Positions 25,680 to 34,620 of a DNA stretch of 62,666 nucleotides are shown piece by piece. The stretch lies in the NCBI GenBank assembly GCA_012964435.1, contig DTTX01000083.1, positions 1 through 62,666 on the forward strand. Reading direction: 5' to 3'. Below the pieces are notes generated by a model. It did not search any database, had not been told where the DNA came from, and was given only the letters and a program-made list of their open reading frames with translations. Numbering within the stretch: position 1 is the stretch's first letter; every line of letters begins with the position of its first letter. Both the position numbers and the translations under genes were made by a program. The DNA is from Mesonia sp. Its GTDB lineage: Bacteria > Bacteroidota > Bacteroidia > Flavobacteriales > Flavobacteriaceae.

Positions 25680-26575
25680 AATTCTTCTTCTACTAATTTC
25701 ATATTCACAATAGCACCTGCTACATTACCTGCGTTTACCGCATTAGCAATCGATCTTAACATGATTGTATTGTCACCGGCAGCATAAACACCGTCTATAC
25801 TTGTTTCTTGCATAAAGTTGACTTGAATATGCCCCATTTCGGTAAATGCACAACCTAGATCTTCTGCAATTGATGAACTTTGGATAAACGGAATTCTTGC
25901 ATATAAGGCTTTTAGGGTTAACTCTTCTTGATTTGTAAAAATTACCTTTTCTAAGTTTCCTTCTGTTTGTGAGAATTTAATTATAGGTTCTTGTATGATC
26001 TCGATATTATTTTTTTCAAATTTCTTTAACTGATCTTCCGTAAAATTTTGATGACCATTGGTTAAGATTTTTAGTTCATTAGTAAGATTTTTTACTAAAC
26101 CGGCCAAATGATAAGCATCATCTGTATTTGCGAGAATAGCGGTTTTTTCATTTTTAAATTCATAACCGTGACAATATGGGCAGTGAATAATTGTTTTACC
26201 CCAACATTCTTTAAAACCATTGATATCTAAAAGCTGATCTTTTACACCCGTTGCTAAAATTATTTTTTTTGCCGTATAATTTTCTCCATTATCAACTTCA
26301 ACTGTAAAAAAATCTTTCTTTTTTTCAACTTTATGAGCAAAACCTTTTTCAAATTTTATACTTGAATAAGCTAAAACTTGTTCTTTTGCCATTGCTGAAA
26401 TTTCTGAAGGCTTTTTACCGTCGTGGGTAATAAAGTTATGAGCTTCAGGTGTAAATCGATTACAAGGTTCACCTCCATCGATAATTAAGGTTTTTCTTAA
26501 AGATCTTCCTAAGGCCATTGCTGCAGAAAGACCGGCAAAGCTCCCTCCTATTATAATTACTTCATAATTTTTCAT
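25676..26575 (-). CDS. FAD-dependent disulfide reductase, thioredoxin-reductase-like (HCPYCHGYE type)
   Basis: 299 residues. The FAD-binding motif IIGGSFAGLSAAMALGRS (8-25), a redox-active CPYC followed by HGYE, and C-terminal DGVYAAGDNT (FAD) define the thioredoxin reductase superfamily. The CxxCHGYE form is that of the GliT/HlmI-like dithiol oxidase and related flavoproteins rather than classical TrxB (CATC). The NADPH-binding glycine motif of TrxB is not obvious. Divergent from a Fur-family gene, with a shared promoter region holding a good - strand promoter and candidate operators, which suggests metal or redox control. Confidence 0.85.
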   Translation of the reverse strand: MKNYEVIIIGGSFAGLSAAMALGRSLRKTLIIDGGEPCNRFTPEAHNFITHDGKKPSEISAMAKEQVLAYSSIKFEKGFAHKVEKKKDFFTVEVDNGENYTAKKIILATGVKDQLLDINGFKECWGKTIIHCPYCHGYEFKNEKTAILANTDDAYHLAGLVKNLTNELKILTNGHQNFTEDQLKKFEKNNIEIIQEPIIKFSQTEGNLEKVIFTNQEELTLKALYARIPFIQSSSIAEDLGCAFTEMGHIQVNFMQETSIDGVYAAGDNTIMLRSIANAVNAGNVAGAIVNMKLVEEEF

Positions 26576-26586
26576 CTAGAATTTAT

Positions 26587-26656
26587 TTATCGCAACAGTG
26601 TCGCATTTTATTCAAAGATAATAATTATCCTTATTATTGCAACTTAGTAGCGATAA
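26587..26656. promoter_or_regulatory. candidate Fur-family operator sites
   Basis: Within the 82-base divergent spacer, TTATCGCAAC (26587-26596) and TTATTGCAAC (26634-26643) are direct copies, and GCGATAA (26650-26656) is the inverted copy ending one base before the regulator ATG at 26658. TTATTGC-N9-GCGATAA forms an inverted repeat. GCAACAGTGTCGC (26592-26604) is an imperfect palindrome. One copy overlaps the -33 element of the reductase promoter. That the Fur-family protein binds here is inference. Confidence 0.5.
26613..26642 (-). promoter_or_regulatory. promoter of the disulfide reductase gene
   Basis: On the - strand, TTG (26642-26640), 19 bases, then TATCTTTG (26620-26613): a full consensus match. 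The predicted start is near 26608, about 33 bases before the ATG at 26575. Confidence 0.6.
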
Positions 26657-26657
26657 T

Positions 26658-27050
26658 ATGAAAAGAAGAAATACACAATTTAAATCTGAAATTTTCGACT
26701 TATTACAACAATCTAATCATGCTTTAAACCACGAAATGATTACTGAAGCGCTGAATCTAAAGATAGATCGCACAACCATCTATCGAATTTTAAATAGCTT
26801 TTGTGAAGACGGAAAAGTGCATAAAATTATTGGCGACGATGGAAAACAATATTTCGCCTATTGTGAAAATTGTAAGAAAATAAAAAACAAACATTCTCAT
26901 AAACATTTGCATTTTAGATGCCTGTCTTGCGGGAAATTAGAATGTTTAAAGCAAAGAATAGATGTTGATCTACCTATGGGCTATGATGGTAAAATGTATA
27001 ATTTTTTAATTTCGGGTTACTGCAATACTTGTAATGCCGTTACTGAGTAA
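26658..27050 (+). CDS. Fur-family transcriptional regulator (Zur-like)
   Basis: 130 residues from ATG 26658 (a TTG at 26637 is the alternative, but it would run through an operator-like repeat). The N-terminal winged helix includes ALNHEMITEALNLKIDRTTIYRILNSF. The C-terminal domain has three C-x2-C pairs (CENC, CLSC, CNTC) and the His-rich HSHKHLHFRC metal site. This matches the Fur superfamily; the Cys/His pattern suits a zinc regulator better than an iron or peroxide sensor, but that is inference. Divergent from the disulfide reductase. The 3' end overlaps the convergent gene by 11 bases. Confidence 0.85.
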   Translation: MKRRNTQFKSEIFDLLQQSNHALNHEMITEALNLKIDRTTIYRILNSFCEDGKVHKIIGDDGKQYFAYCENCKKIKNKHSHKHLHFRCLSCGKLECLKQRIDVDLPMGYDGKMYNFLISGYCNTCNAVTE

Positions 27051-27954
27051 GAGAATCAAATTCTTTCTGATTTTTTTCTTTCGGAGGCCCTTTTAATTCT
27101 ACTTCTAAAATATTGGCAGGATCCCATTCTCCTTCATTAGAGATGAACATTTTACCTTCAGGTGAAAAAGTTAAACCTTCGGGTTGTGGAAAATCATCCG
27201 GATTAAAAATATAAAGATCTTTTGCGTTCCAGTTTTTATCTAAAATTAAAAGCTTTCCGATTACTCCATCAAGCATATAAATTTCACCGGTTTTAGGATG
27301 AATATTGATTTCTGAAGTTCTAAAAATCTTAGCACTACCTGCGTTTTCTAAGCCTTCAAATACCGGATTATCATAAGTAAGTTCAAATACAGGTTGTTCG
27401 GTTAAAGTATTTGTAGCCAAATTAAATTCAAATACGGGTTTAAATCTATTTTCGTTTCCCGGACCATTACTTTTGGCTGCCAATAATAAGCGGTTATTTT
27501 TTTTATCGTAACATAATCCTTCAAAATCAAATTTGTACGAGAGATTAGTTTTAAAATGTTCAATTTTAGGATTTTTTACGGTAATATCGTCGATCTTAAA
27601 CAGATTACCATCACTTCGTAAAACGTAAGCTTTATTTTTAATAGTAGTAATTCCTTCAAAATCATCATTATCTGCGAAATTTATTCGATTTTCAATTCTT
27701 TCACTTACTAGATTATAAATAAAAATATCACCTACTTCATCTTGTACACAAGCAACACGCTCTTCATCTAAATAAGATATCCCGGAAATTTCTTCTAAAA
27801 CCCTGGGTAATTGCCACTTGTTTACAATCTTTATTTGACTAGAATCAGTATATTCTATATAGTATTTGTCTTTTGAGAAATAATAAATAATACCTACAAA
27901 GACTAAGATCCCGACGGTAATAAAAAATGGCGGACTTTTAAAATAACCTTTCAT
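27040..27954 (-). CDS. membrane-anchored SdiA-regulated/YjiK-like beta-propeller protein
   Basis: 304 residues. One N-terminal membrane anchor (about 10-26) precedes a predicted periplasmic propeller with the family motifs EEISGISYLDEER (54-66), FEGITTI, FEGLCYDKKNNRLLLAAK, EINIHPKTGEIYMLDG and PEGLTFSPEGKMFISNEG. The repeated (F/P)EG blocks are the SdiA-regulated domain signature. Ligand and role are unknown. The start overlaps the end of the upstream FUSC gene by 17 bases, so they are translationally coupled and could act together. Confidence 0.82.
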   Translation of the reverse strand: MKGYFKSPPFFITVGILVFVGIIYYFSKDKYYIEYTDSSQIKIVNKWQLPRVLEEISGISYLDEERVACVQDEVGDIFIYNLVSERIENRINFADNDDFEGITTIKNKAYVLRSDGNLFKIDDITVKNPKIEHFKTNLSYKFDFEGLCYDKKNNRLLLAAKSNGPGNENRFKPVFEFNLATNTLTEQPVFELTYDNPVFEGLENAGSAKIFRTSEINIHPKTGEIYMLDGVIGKLLILDKNWNAKDLYIFNPDDFPQPEGLTFSPEGKMFISNEGEWDPANILEVELKGPPKEKNQKEFDSLTQ

Positions 27955-30184
27955 ACGATTTTTTATTATTGATGGTTTTTAAATTTATAGACACTTGATA
28001 TAACCAATTTAGTTGTTCTGAAATTAATTGAACTTCTTGCATTTTTGTTCTTAATGAAGAACTTATATTGTCTTTTCCTGCTTCTATTTCTTGTTCTCGT
28101 TTAAGCGATAACTTTTTACTTTCTTTATCTAAATAAGAATCTGCATCTTTTAGAGTAAGCTCTTCAGAATATTCTAAGTTAACTTTTTGATTAAGTTTTT
28201 GCATAGCTTCTTCTAAATTTTTTAAGATATAACTTACATAGGTTTCAAAATAAATTGAAGCTTCGGTTGTTTTATGCGTTCTAATAAAGGTACCTAAACT
28301 TGCCAAAGAGGTTAAAAAAGTATAGTTAAGTACTGTGTATCTGTAAATTGAAGCATATTGTTTTTGGTTAGATTTTGGTTCTTGAGAAGTTCGTTGAAAA
28401 GCAGCACTTAAATTTCCCATCGCTAAGAAAGCCTCTTTTCTTGACAATTTATAGGAGTTTGAGAGTTTTTCTTTGTTATGGTAGTAAATGTCAATTTCTT
28501 TAAGATAGGCAATATTCTTTTGAATGGTATTAACGATGGTTTTTTCAATTTCTAAATGTTCCCAAGCCGGTAAAATAAATTTATTACCAATTATCGCTAA
28601 AACAGCACCAATTATGGTATCTATAATTCTAAATTGTACCACATTAATAGCATTAGGTTGTATTAATGCATAGAGAAACACCACCATTAGCGTGATAAAT
28701 GTTGCGGCACCAACATAATTTTTTTGAAGCATAGAAAATGCCAAGATCAAACTTATCACTCCGCAAACCACATAAACCCATTGATTTTCTATAAGAAGTA
28801 CAATCCCAAGCGCTAAAATACCTCCAATTACAGTACCGATAATTCTTTGCTTAGAACGTTCTTTAGTTAACCCGTAATTGGGTCTCATAATCACGACGAT
28901 CGTAAGTAAGATCCAATACGAATTTTGAAGATGAAAAAAATGACCAATTAAAATACCTACGATCATTAAAATTGAAAGTCTTAAACTATGTCTAAAAATG
29001 GTTGATGAAATACTGAAATTCTCTTTTAGAATTCTAAATGAATAGTCTGTCGGGGTTATAAACTGTTCGATCTTCTTATGCCCTAGACTCACTTTATTAC
29101 GTTCGTTTATTGCTAAAAGAACACGTTCGATCGATTGTATTTTTTCTAATTGTTTTTCTTCATAATCGATTAAATTTCGCATTAATAGAAGCATCGATCG
29201 AGACTCCGGGTAAGGTTCTGTTTTGCGATAAGTATCTATTAAAGCTTCAATATGCTCAAAGAGATCTTTTACTTCTCTATTTTTTGAAAATTGTTTACCA
29301 TCGATCAAAAACTCAGAAATCGCTTGTAATCGACCGCTCATTAAATTCAGTAACTTTTCAATTGCCGAAATAAATTCGGGATAGTTTTCATTCAGCTCAT
29401 CGACTTTTTTAAAATTAACGGGATGTGCTATGCTTAATTCTAGAATATCTACTAATTCGATAAAAACTAAGATCTTTCTTCTAGATGAATTTGATCGACC
29501 GGAACGCTTTCTGTTTCCTATTAAATTTTCACGTAAACTTTCGTGAAGTTCATTAATTGAAATTTGAAGGTTAAATTGTTCTTTAAGTAAATTTTCTCGT
29601 TCATTTTTATTTGCCAGTTTTGCTCTTATCGCTAAAAATTTGCCGGTAAGTTCTGCGGTTTCTCCTAACAATAATTCTTGATGCTTTTCTGGTCTTAATA
29701 TCCAATAAATACTGGTGATAAATATAAACCATAAACCACCTGCGGCAATTAACCCAACGTGCATTAATAAATGATCACCACCCAAATTTGCAAAACCAAG
29801 TACAAATGCAATAAGCCCTGTAAAAGTGACTAAAGAAGCTCTAAAACCATAAACTGAGAGATAGGCTATACAGAAAATTACCACGAAATATATGGGCAAT
29901 TCCAGCCAAATATTTTGTTGTAAGAATCCGCCGAGCAATGTAACTCCTACCCCAAGTAATAAAGCTGAAAGCATACCAAATAATCTATGTTTTAAATTAC
30001 CAGGCACATCACTAGGAGCTACTAAAAAAGAACCCATTGCTAAACTTACTCCAATAGGGATTGCGTTAAAATAATAAGCTACTGAAACTTTTAAAACGAT
30101 ATCGAATGCTAACAACATTCCTTTAGAAAAATCTGTGGTTGAGACATATCGTAGAAAATTTGTTTTTTGCTGCTGAAAATTCAT
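27938..30184 (-). CDS. FUSC family inner-membrane protein (YccS/YhfK-like)
   Basis: 748 residues with two membrane clusters of about five or six helices each (20-165 and 395-535), separated and followed by long soluble helical regions. This is the FUSC / aromatic-acid-exporter arrangement. Landmarks are GVSLAMGSFLVAPSDVPGN, YWILLTIVVIMRPNYGLTKERSKQRIIGTVIGGI (the conserved core) and RIIDTIIGAVLAIIGN. Export of aromatic acids or similar compounds is known for some members only. Upstream partner of the propeller gene (17-base overlap). Confidence 0.9.
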   Translation of the reverse strand: MNFQQQKTNFLRYVSTTDFSKGMLLAFDIVLKVSVAYYFNAIPIGVSLAMGSFLVAPSDVPGNLKHRLFGMLSALLLGVGVTLLGGFLQQNIWLELPIYFVVIFCIAYLSVYGFRASLVTFTGLIAFVLGFANLGGDHLLMHVGLIAAGGLWFIFITSIYWILRPEKHQELLLGETAELTGKFLAIRAKLANKNERENLLKEQFNLQISINELHESLRENLIGNRKRSGRSNSSRRKILVFIELVDILELSIAHPVNFKKVDELNENYPEFISAIEKLLNLMSGRLQAISEFLIDGKQFSKNREVKDLFEHIEALIDTYRKTEPYPESRSMLLLMRNLIDYEEKQLEKIQSIERVLLAINERNKVSLGHKKIEQFITPTDYSFRILKENFSISSTIFRHSLRLSILMIVGILIGHFFHLQNSYWILLTIVVIMRPNYGLTKERSKQRIIGTVIGGILALGIVLLIENQWVYVVCGVISLILAFSMLQKNYVGAATFITLMVVFLYALIQPNAINVVQFRIIDTIIGAVLAIIGNKFILPAWEHLEIEKTIVNTIQKNIAYLKEIDIYYHNKEKLSNSYKLSRKEAFLAMGNLSAAFQRTSQEPKSNQKQYASIYRYTVLNYTFLTSLASLGTFIRTHKTTEASIYFETYVSYILKNLEEAMQKLNQKVNLEYSEELTLKDADSYLDKESKKLSLKREQEIEAGKDNISSSLRTKMQEVQLISEQLNWLYQVSINLKTINNKKSYERLF

Positions 30185-30338
30185 TTAAACGCTTTCAATA
30201 ATTTTTGACAAAGTTATTTAAACCTCCATATTTTTAAGTTTCTTTAAGAATAGTTTATAAGGAAAAAAAACTTTTTAATCTTTCGAACTACTTGGCTTTA
30301 CAAACAATCGATATTATTTTAGCAAAAAATTTCTAACA

Positions 30339-31619
30339 ATGGAACTAGAAAATATTACCCGGTATTTTTATAACTTATTTATAGAGTTGGGATGGTCACA
30401 AAGTTCTGCCAGTTTGGTAAATGTAATTTTAAATACGACTATACTACTTCTAATCACTTATGTATTTAATAGAATTATTAGAAACATTTTTAAAAAGGTA
30501 TTAGGTAATATTTCAAAAAAGACCATTTCTGAATTTGACGATTATCTATTTCATAATAAAGTATTACTCCATTTTTGTCATTTACTTTCAATATTTGTGG
30601 TGAAACGAATAATGCCCGTGATTCTTGAAGATTACGAAAGTATAAAAGATGAAGTTGCTGTATTTTTAAGGATAGTAACCGTTATTCTTGTGATCTGGTT
30701 AATACGTAGTGTTTTACTAACTATCAAAGATTATTTAAAATCCCTCAATAGCTTTAAAGATAAACCGATAGAAAGCTATTTACAGGTTTTTTTAATCTTT
30801 TCGTGGAGTATTGGTTTTATTGTGATTTTCTCCATTCTCACAGGAAAATCTATCATCGAATTTTTAACTGCCTTAGGAGCGATCTCTGCAATTATCTTAC
30901 TCATTTTTAAAGATACAATTTTAGGGTTTGTAGCCAGCATTCAAGTTTCTGTAAACGATACAGTTAGAATTGGCGATTGGATCACGATGGAAAAATACGG
31001 TGCCGATGGTGATGTGATCGAAATTAATCTGGCTTCAGTTAAAGTGAGAAACTTCGATAATACCATAACAACGATCCCAACTTATTATTTAATTTCAGAT
31101 TCTTTTAAAAACTGGCGCGGAATGAGTGTTTCCGGTGGAAGAAGAATTAAAAGAGCACTCTTAATACAAGCAACAAGTATTCATTATATTAATGATGAAG
31201 AATTACAGAAGTTTAGACAATTTGAATTAATAAGCGATTATATCGATAAACGACAAGCCGATATAGATGCTCATAACTCGAAGAATAATGTCAATAAAGA
31301 AGTATTGTTAAATGGTCGAAATATGACCAACTTCGGGGTTTTTAGAAAATATGTCGATGCCTACCTAAATCAGCATTCTGCCATTAATAAAGATATGATG
31401 ATCATGACGCGACAATTAGACCCAACTGCGCAAGGTATTCCGTTAGAGATTTATGCCTTTAGCAAAGATAAAGTTTGGCAAAATTATGAACATATTATTG
31501 CAGATATTTTCGACCATTTATTAGCAGCAACTCCTTACTTTAATTTAGAATTATACGAACTACCTACAGGATACGATTTTAGAGAATTAAGTAAAATGAA
31601 CCCGACCTACAAAGGTTAA
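30339..31619 (+). CDS. MscS-family mechanosensitive channel (YbdG/MscM-like)
   Basis: 426 residues. About five membrane segments come first, then the pore-lining TM3 region (LGAISAIILLIFKDTILGFVASIQVS) and the beta domain (DTVRIGDWITMEKYGADGDVIEINLASVKVRNFDNTITTIPTYYLIS), which is the most conserved MscS segment. The C-terminal alpha/beta vestibule is long, as in YbdG (about 415 residues). Role: osmotic-downshock relief at the inner membrane. Single gene with an approximate promoter (TTG at 30292-30294, degenerate -7). Confidence 0.93.
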   Translation: MELENITRYFYNLFIELGWSQSSASLVNVILNTTILLLITYVFNRIIRNIFKKVLGNISKKTISEFDDYLFHNKVLLHFCHLLSIFVVKRIMPVILEDYESIKDEVAVFLRIVTVILVIWLIRSVLLTIKDYLKSLNSFKDKPIESYLQVFLIFSWSIGFIVIFSILTGKSIIEFLTALGAISAIILLIFKDTILGFVASIQVSVNDTVRIGDWITMEKYGADGDVIEINLASVKVRNFDNTITTIPTYYLISDSFKNWRGMSVSGGRRIKRALLIQATSIHYINDEELQKFRQFELISDYIDKRQADIDAHNSKNNVNKEVLLNGRNMTNFGVFRKYVDAYLNQHSAINKDMMIMTRQLDPTAQGIPLEIYAFSKDKVWQNYEHIIADIFDHLLAATPYFNLELYELPTGYDFRELSKMNPTYKG

Positions 31620-31691
31620 TTTTATTAACTAATGTTTACCATTTAATTATTGTGTGGCGTTAAATTACCTCTTATTTTTACGCCTATTACT

Positions 31692-32312
31692 ATGAAGAAC
31701 AAGCGCCCAACAAACCGAAAACCTAAGTGGAAACTTCTACACCAATATTACTCCTATACAGGATTTTATAGTTTTGTAGGAAAAAGTTTATTAAAAGCAG
31801 CGGTACCAATTTTAATATTTATTGTTGCTTTAATTTGTGTTCATTTTTTCGTGATCGATATTAATGACATTCTTATTTATATCACCGATAACTTTCCTCC
31901 ACTGGGAGTTTTATCTGTATTTTTTGCTTCAGAATCTATATTAGGTTTAATTCCGCCGGAAATATTTATTGCTTGGGCAGGTAAATCTGCTCATCCAGAA
32001 TGGTATTTAGCAGCTATTGCAACACTTTCTTACTGCGGTGGTATAATTTCTTATTTTATAGGAAGAGGTATTGCCAGCATCCCTTCTGTTTTTGTTTACT
32101 TAGAAGTAAAAATGGCTAAGCATATTAAAAATATGCGTAAATGGGGAGGTTTTTTAATAATCGTTGGAGCATTACTTCCTGTACCTTTTTCAATTTCGAG
32201 TATGGCTGCAGGGATTATTAAATTTCCATTTGGTAGTTATCTTTTATTTGGGTTATTACGTTTCTTACGTTTCTTCTTGTATGGCGTCGCAATTTTTGGC
32301 GCACTCGATTAA
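31692..32312 (+). CDS. DedA/VTT-domain membrane protein (YqaA-like)
   Basis: 206 residues from ATG 31692 (the upstream TTG frame start at 31650 is rejected). A basic N-terminus is followed by about five membrane segments, with the SNARE-associated/VTT pattern: ASESILGLIPPEIFIAWAG, YCGGIISYFIGRG, WGGFLIIVGALLPVPFSISSMAAGI and FLRFFLYGVAIFG. Related DedA proteins move undecaprenyl phosphate or phospholipid across the membrane; for this subgroup the role is inferred. It ends with a strong terminator. Confidence 0.85.
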   Translation: MKNKRPTNRKPKWKLLHQYYSYTGFYSFVGKSLLKAAVPILIFIVALICVHFFVIDINDILIYITDNFPPLGVLSVFFASESILGLIPPEIFIAWAGKSAHPEWYLAAIATLSYCGGIISYFIGRGIASIPSVFVYLEVKMAKHIKNMRKWGGFLIIVGALLPVPFSISSMAAGIIKFPFGSYLLFGLLRFLRFFLYGVAIFGALD

Positions 32313-32343
32313 TTTGAATTTTCAATTATATTTCAACATATAA

Positions 32344-32373
32344 AAAAAGCCAGATTCTAAAATCTGGCTTTTT
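32344..32373. terminator. bidirectional intrinsic terminator
   Basis: AAAAAGCCAGATT / AATCTGGCTTTTT with a CTAA loop, between the convergent VTT protein and helicase genes. Confidence 0.9.
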
Positions 32374-32400
32374 CATTTTATAAATTAAATGCTTCGCTAA

Positions 32401-33900
32401 TTAATCCTGAAACATTTCGTTAATTCTAGATCTTAATTTACGGTTATAATCTTCAAACAACCAATCTCTATAGTTTTTGGTGTTATTGATGATACAACGA
32501 GAATAACGTTTTACACGATCACGAATATCATCGCCCAACTCACGGGCTAATATTCTGGCATCAAAAACATCTTCACTATTTTCTGCACACATTTGCGCGT
32601 GTTGATCGATCGATTCTTCTAATACCTTTTTCGATTTCTCTCCGTTATTTACAGCCGCTTCATAAGCTTCTTTAATATCGAAATCTATATTGTCAGAATT
32701 TTTAAACATCTCACGAACTTCTTCAGGCATTTTATATTTAAACTCACGTTCAATATCTTCATCTGAAGTGATATTCTCTAAGAAGTAATCCGGGTTTTTA
32801 AAGATCAATTGCCAATCTACCGGAGCATCCCATAGTCCAAATCGAGCAGCGTTGTTACCGAGATCAATCACACTAAATTCATCTTTACCCGGTAATTTAC
32901 GAGAACCACGCCCAATCATTTGATAATATAAGGTAAGTGATTTTGTTGCTCGGTTAAGAATAATATTTTCAACCGTTGGTTCATCAAAACCGGTGGTTAA
33001 AATACTTACAGAAGTTAAAATTGCATCAGGTTTTTCTTTAAACCAACGTAATATTTCTTTACGCTCTTTTTTACTGTGTGTATTATCTAAATGTCTAATC
33101 TCATAACCGGCATCTTTAAAAGTCTGGTAAACATACCAAGAGGTATTAATACCATTATTAAAGATCAAGGTTTTTTTGCCTTTACAACGCTCTTCGTAAG
33201 CTTGTACTAATTTTTCTTGCATCGAAAAGTTAGTATAGAGATCTTCTGAAGATTTTACGGTATAATCACCGTTAATCCCAACTTGTAAAGAAGTTAGACC
33301 TACATCATAACTGTAAGTATTTGCACGGGCTAAAAATCCTTTTTCAATTAATGAAGGAATAGAATTACCTACAATAAGTTCTTGGTAATTATCCTTCATC
33401 GGTAATTTTATATTAGAACTTAATGGCGTTGCAGTCACTCCTAAAATAAAAGAGTCTTCAAAATATTTAAATAATTTTGTAAAAGAGTTGTAATGAGCTT
33501 CATCAATAATTACCAATCCAACATCTGAAACTTCTAGCTTATCATCATTAAGTCTATTGTTCAATGTTTCTACCATGGCAACAAAACATTGATATTCATC
33601 TTGATCTGGTAATTCTTTTACCTTACTATTTATAATTTTATTACGAACATTAAAGCCCTTCAGCATTTTAGAAGTTTGCTTACAAAGCTCGATACGGTGG
33701 GTTAGAATAACTACCTTTTTATTTGTCTGCTCTATATATCTTCGTACGATCTCAGAGAAAACTACTGTCTTACCACCTCCTGTAGGAAGTTGATATAACA
33801 AATTAAAGTTATCTGGAGCGTCATTTAGATAACTAAATATCTTCTGTAAATCTGCTTCTTGGTAGTCGTATAATTTCTTTTCTGCCACTTTTTCAGCCAT
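32401..33900 (-). CDS. superfamily 2 DEAD/DEAH-box helicase (UvrB/HsdR-type core)
   Basis: 499 residues. Q-like KLYDYQEADLQKI, Walker A QLPTGGGKT (38-46), DEAH in VIIDEAHYNSF, motif III GVTATP, and C-terminal motifs LTTGFDEPTVENIILNRAT and QMIGRGSRKL. The last 130 residues are charged and helical, with no nuclease motif. It resembles the motor part of type I/III restriction subunits, but no methylase, specificity or nuclease gene is nearby, so this is a stand-alone helicase, common in flavobacteria. TAATTTTG on the - strand (33952-33945) is a possible -7 element 45 bases before the ATG. Confidence 0.9.
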   Translation of the reverse strand: MAEKVAEKKLYDYQEADLQKIFSYLNDAPDNFNLLYQLPTGGGKTVVFSEIVRRYIEQTNKKVVILTHRIELCKQTSKMLKGFNVRNKIINSKVKELPDQDEYQCFVAMVETLNNRLNDDKLEVSDVGLVIIDEAHYNSFTKLFKYFEDSFILGVTATPLSSNIKLPMKDNYQELIVGNSIPSLIEKGFLARANTYSYDVGLTSLQVGINGDYTVKSSEDLYTNFSMQEKLVQAYEERCKGKKTLIFNNGINTSWYVYQTFKDAGYEIRHLDNTHSKKERKEILRWFKEKPDAILTSVSILTTGFDEPTVENIILNRATKSLTLYYQMIGRGSRKLPGKDEFSVIDLGNNAARFGLWDAPVDWQLIFKNPDYFLENITSDEDIEREFKYKMPEEVREMFKNSDNIDFDIKEAYEAAVNNGEKSKKVLEESIDQHAQMCAENSEDVFDARILARELGDDIRDRVKRYSRCIINNTKNYRDWLFEDYNRKLRSRINEMFQD

Positions 33901-34023
33901 AAATCGTTTCTACTAGTCTTATATGTTATAAAAATTAAACCCTGCAAAATTAATCAGTTTTAAAGGTTTATTGAAATATTTAGGCACTAAATCTTAATTT
34001 TATTTTAGATTATTCATTCTCAA

Positions 34024-34045
34024 AGGCTTATCGAGCCTATTTTTT
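34024..34045 (+). terminator. orphan intrinsic terminator in a divergent spacer
   Basis: AGGCT (34024-34028), 5-base loop, AGCCT (34034-34038), then ATTTTTT. It lies on the + strand upstream of 34165 and downstream of no + strand gene, so any RNA it ends would start inside 33901-34020. Confidence 0.45.
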
Positions 34046-34164
34046 GAAGATTATTTAATACCCGATCATAGTTGAAAAAATTATCTATATTTTTCGGAAT
34101 TTTTACAGAAAGCAAGTATTAAAAATTTATTTTTGTAATCCGATAACCTTTAAAAATCTCAATT

Positions 34165-34533
34165 TTGAATAATCCTAAAGCTCAAAAACTAATCAAAAAA
34201 ATCTTAGACGATTTAGATCACGCAGGTATTATTACCAATACTTTGGTTGAAGATTTAAAAAAACTTAGACCTTATGCTGTTGAAGAAAAACTTCCTGTAG
34301 TTGCCAAGGCTTTACGTTTAACTTGTGAGCACTTAGAAGAGAATTTTACTTTTGATATTTCAATTCCTGAAGATGACCCAATTGAAGGTGAAGAAGAAGA
34401 ATTTGAGTCTCAAGAATTTAGCGCTGATGAAAGTATTATGTACTTAATTAACCTTATTAAAAATTCTGATAATCAAATGAATATCGAAGAAATTAGAGAA
34501 TACAACGAAGCGCTTCAAAATTACGAAGACTAG
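34165..34533 (+). CDS. conserved hypothetical acidic helical protein (TTG start)
   Basis: 122 residues. No ATG or GTG exists in frame before residue 79, while the frame is clearly coding from the TTG at 34165, so TTG is the start. N-terminal helices (KAQKLIKKILDDLDHAGIITNTLVEDLKKLRPYA, then a basic-to-acidic heptad-like stretch) lead into an acidic linker (EDDPIEGEEEEFESQE) and a C-terminal helix. No enzymatic motif. I recall similar proteins as conserved hypotheticals in Flavobacteriaceae. TATTTTTG at 34128-34135 may be its -7 element. Terminator at 34562. Confidence 0.75.
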   Translation: MNNPKAQKLIKKILDDLDHAGIITNTLVEDLKKLRPYAVEEKLPVVAKALRLTCEHLEENFTFDISIPEDDPIEGEEEEFESQEFSADESIMYLINLIKNSDNQMNIEEIREYNEALQNYED

Positions 34534-34561
34534 CATTTGTATAAACTCTTAATATATATCC

Positions 34562-34592
34562 AAAAAGCCTTCTATTTTAAGAAGGCTTTTTT
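34562..34592 (+). terminator. intrinsic terminator
   Basis: AAAAAGCCTTC (34562-34572) pairs with GAAGGCTTTTT (34581-34591), with a T-rich tail, after the 122-residue gene. Confidence 0.88.
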
Positions 34593-34620
34593 AATTTTAT
34601 AATTAAAGTAAAACCGTAGT

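Noticed and set aside
32401-33900. Type I or III restriction system
   Set aside because: Only the helicase core is present; no methylase, specificity subunit or nuclease motif is found in or near it.
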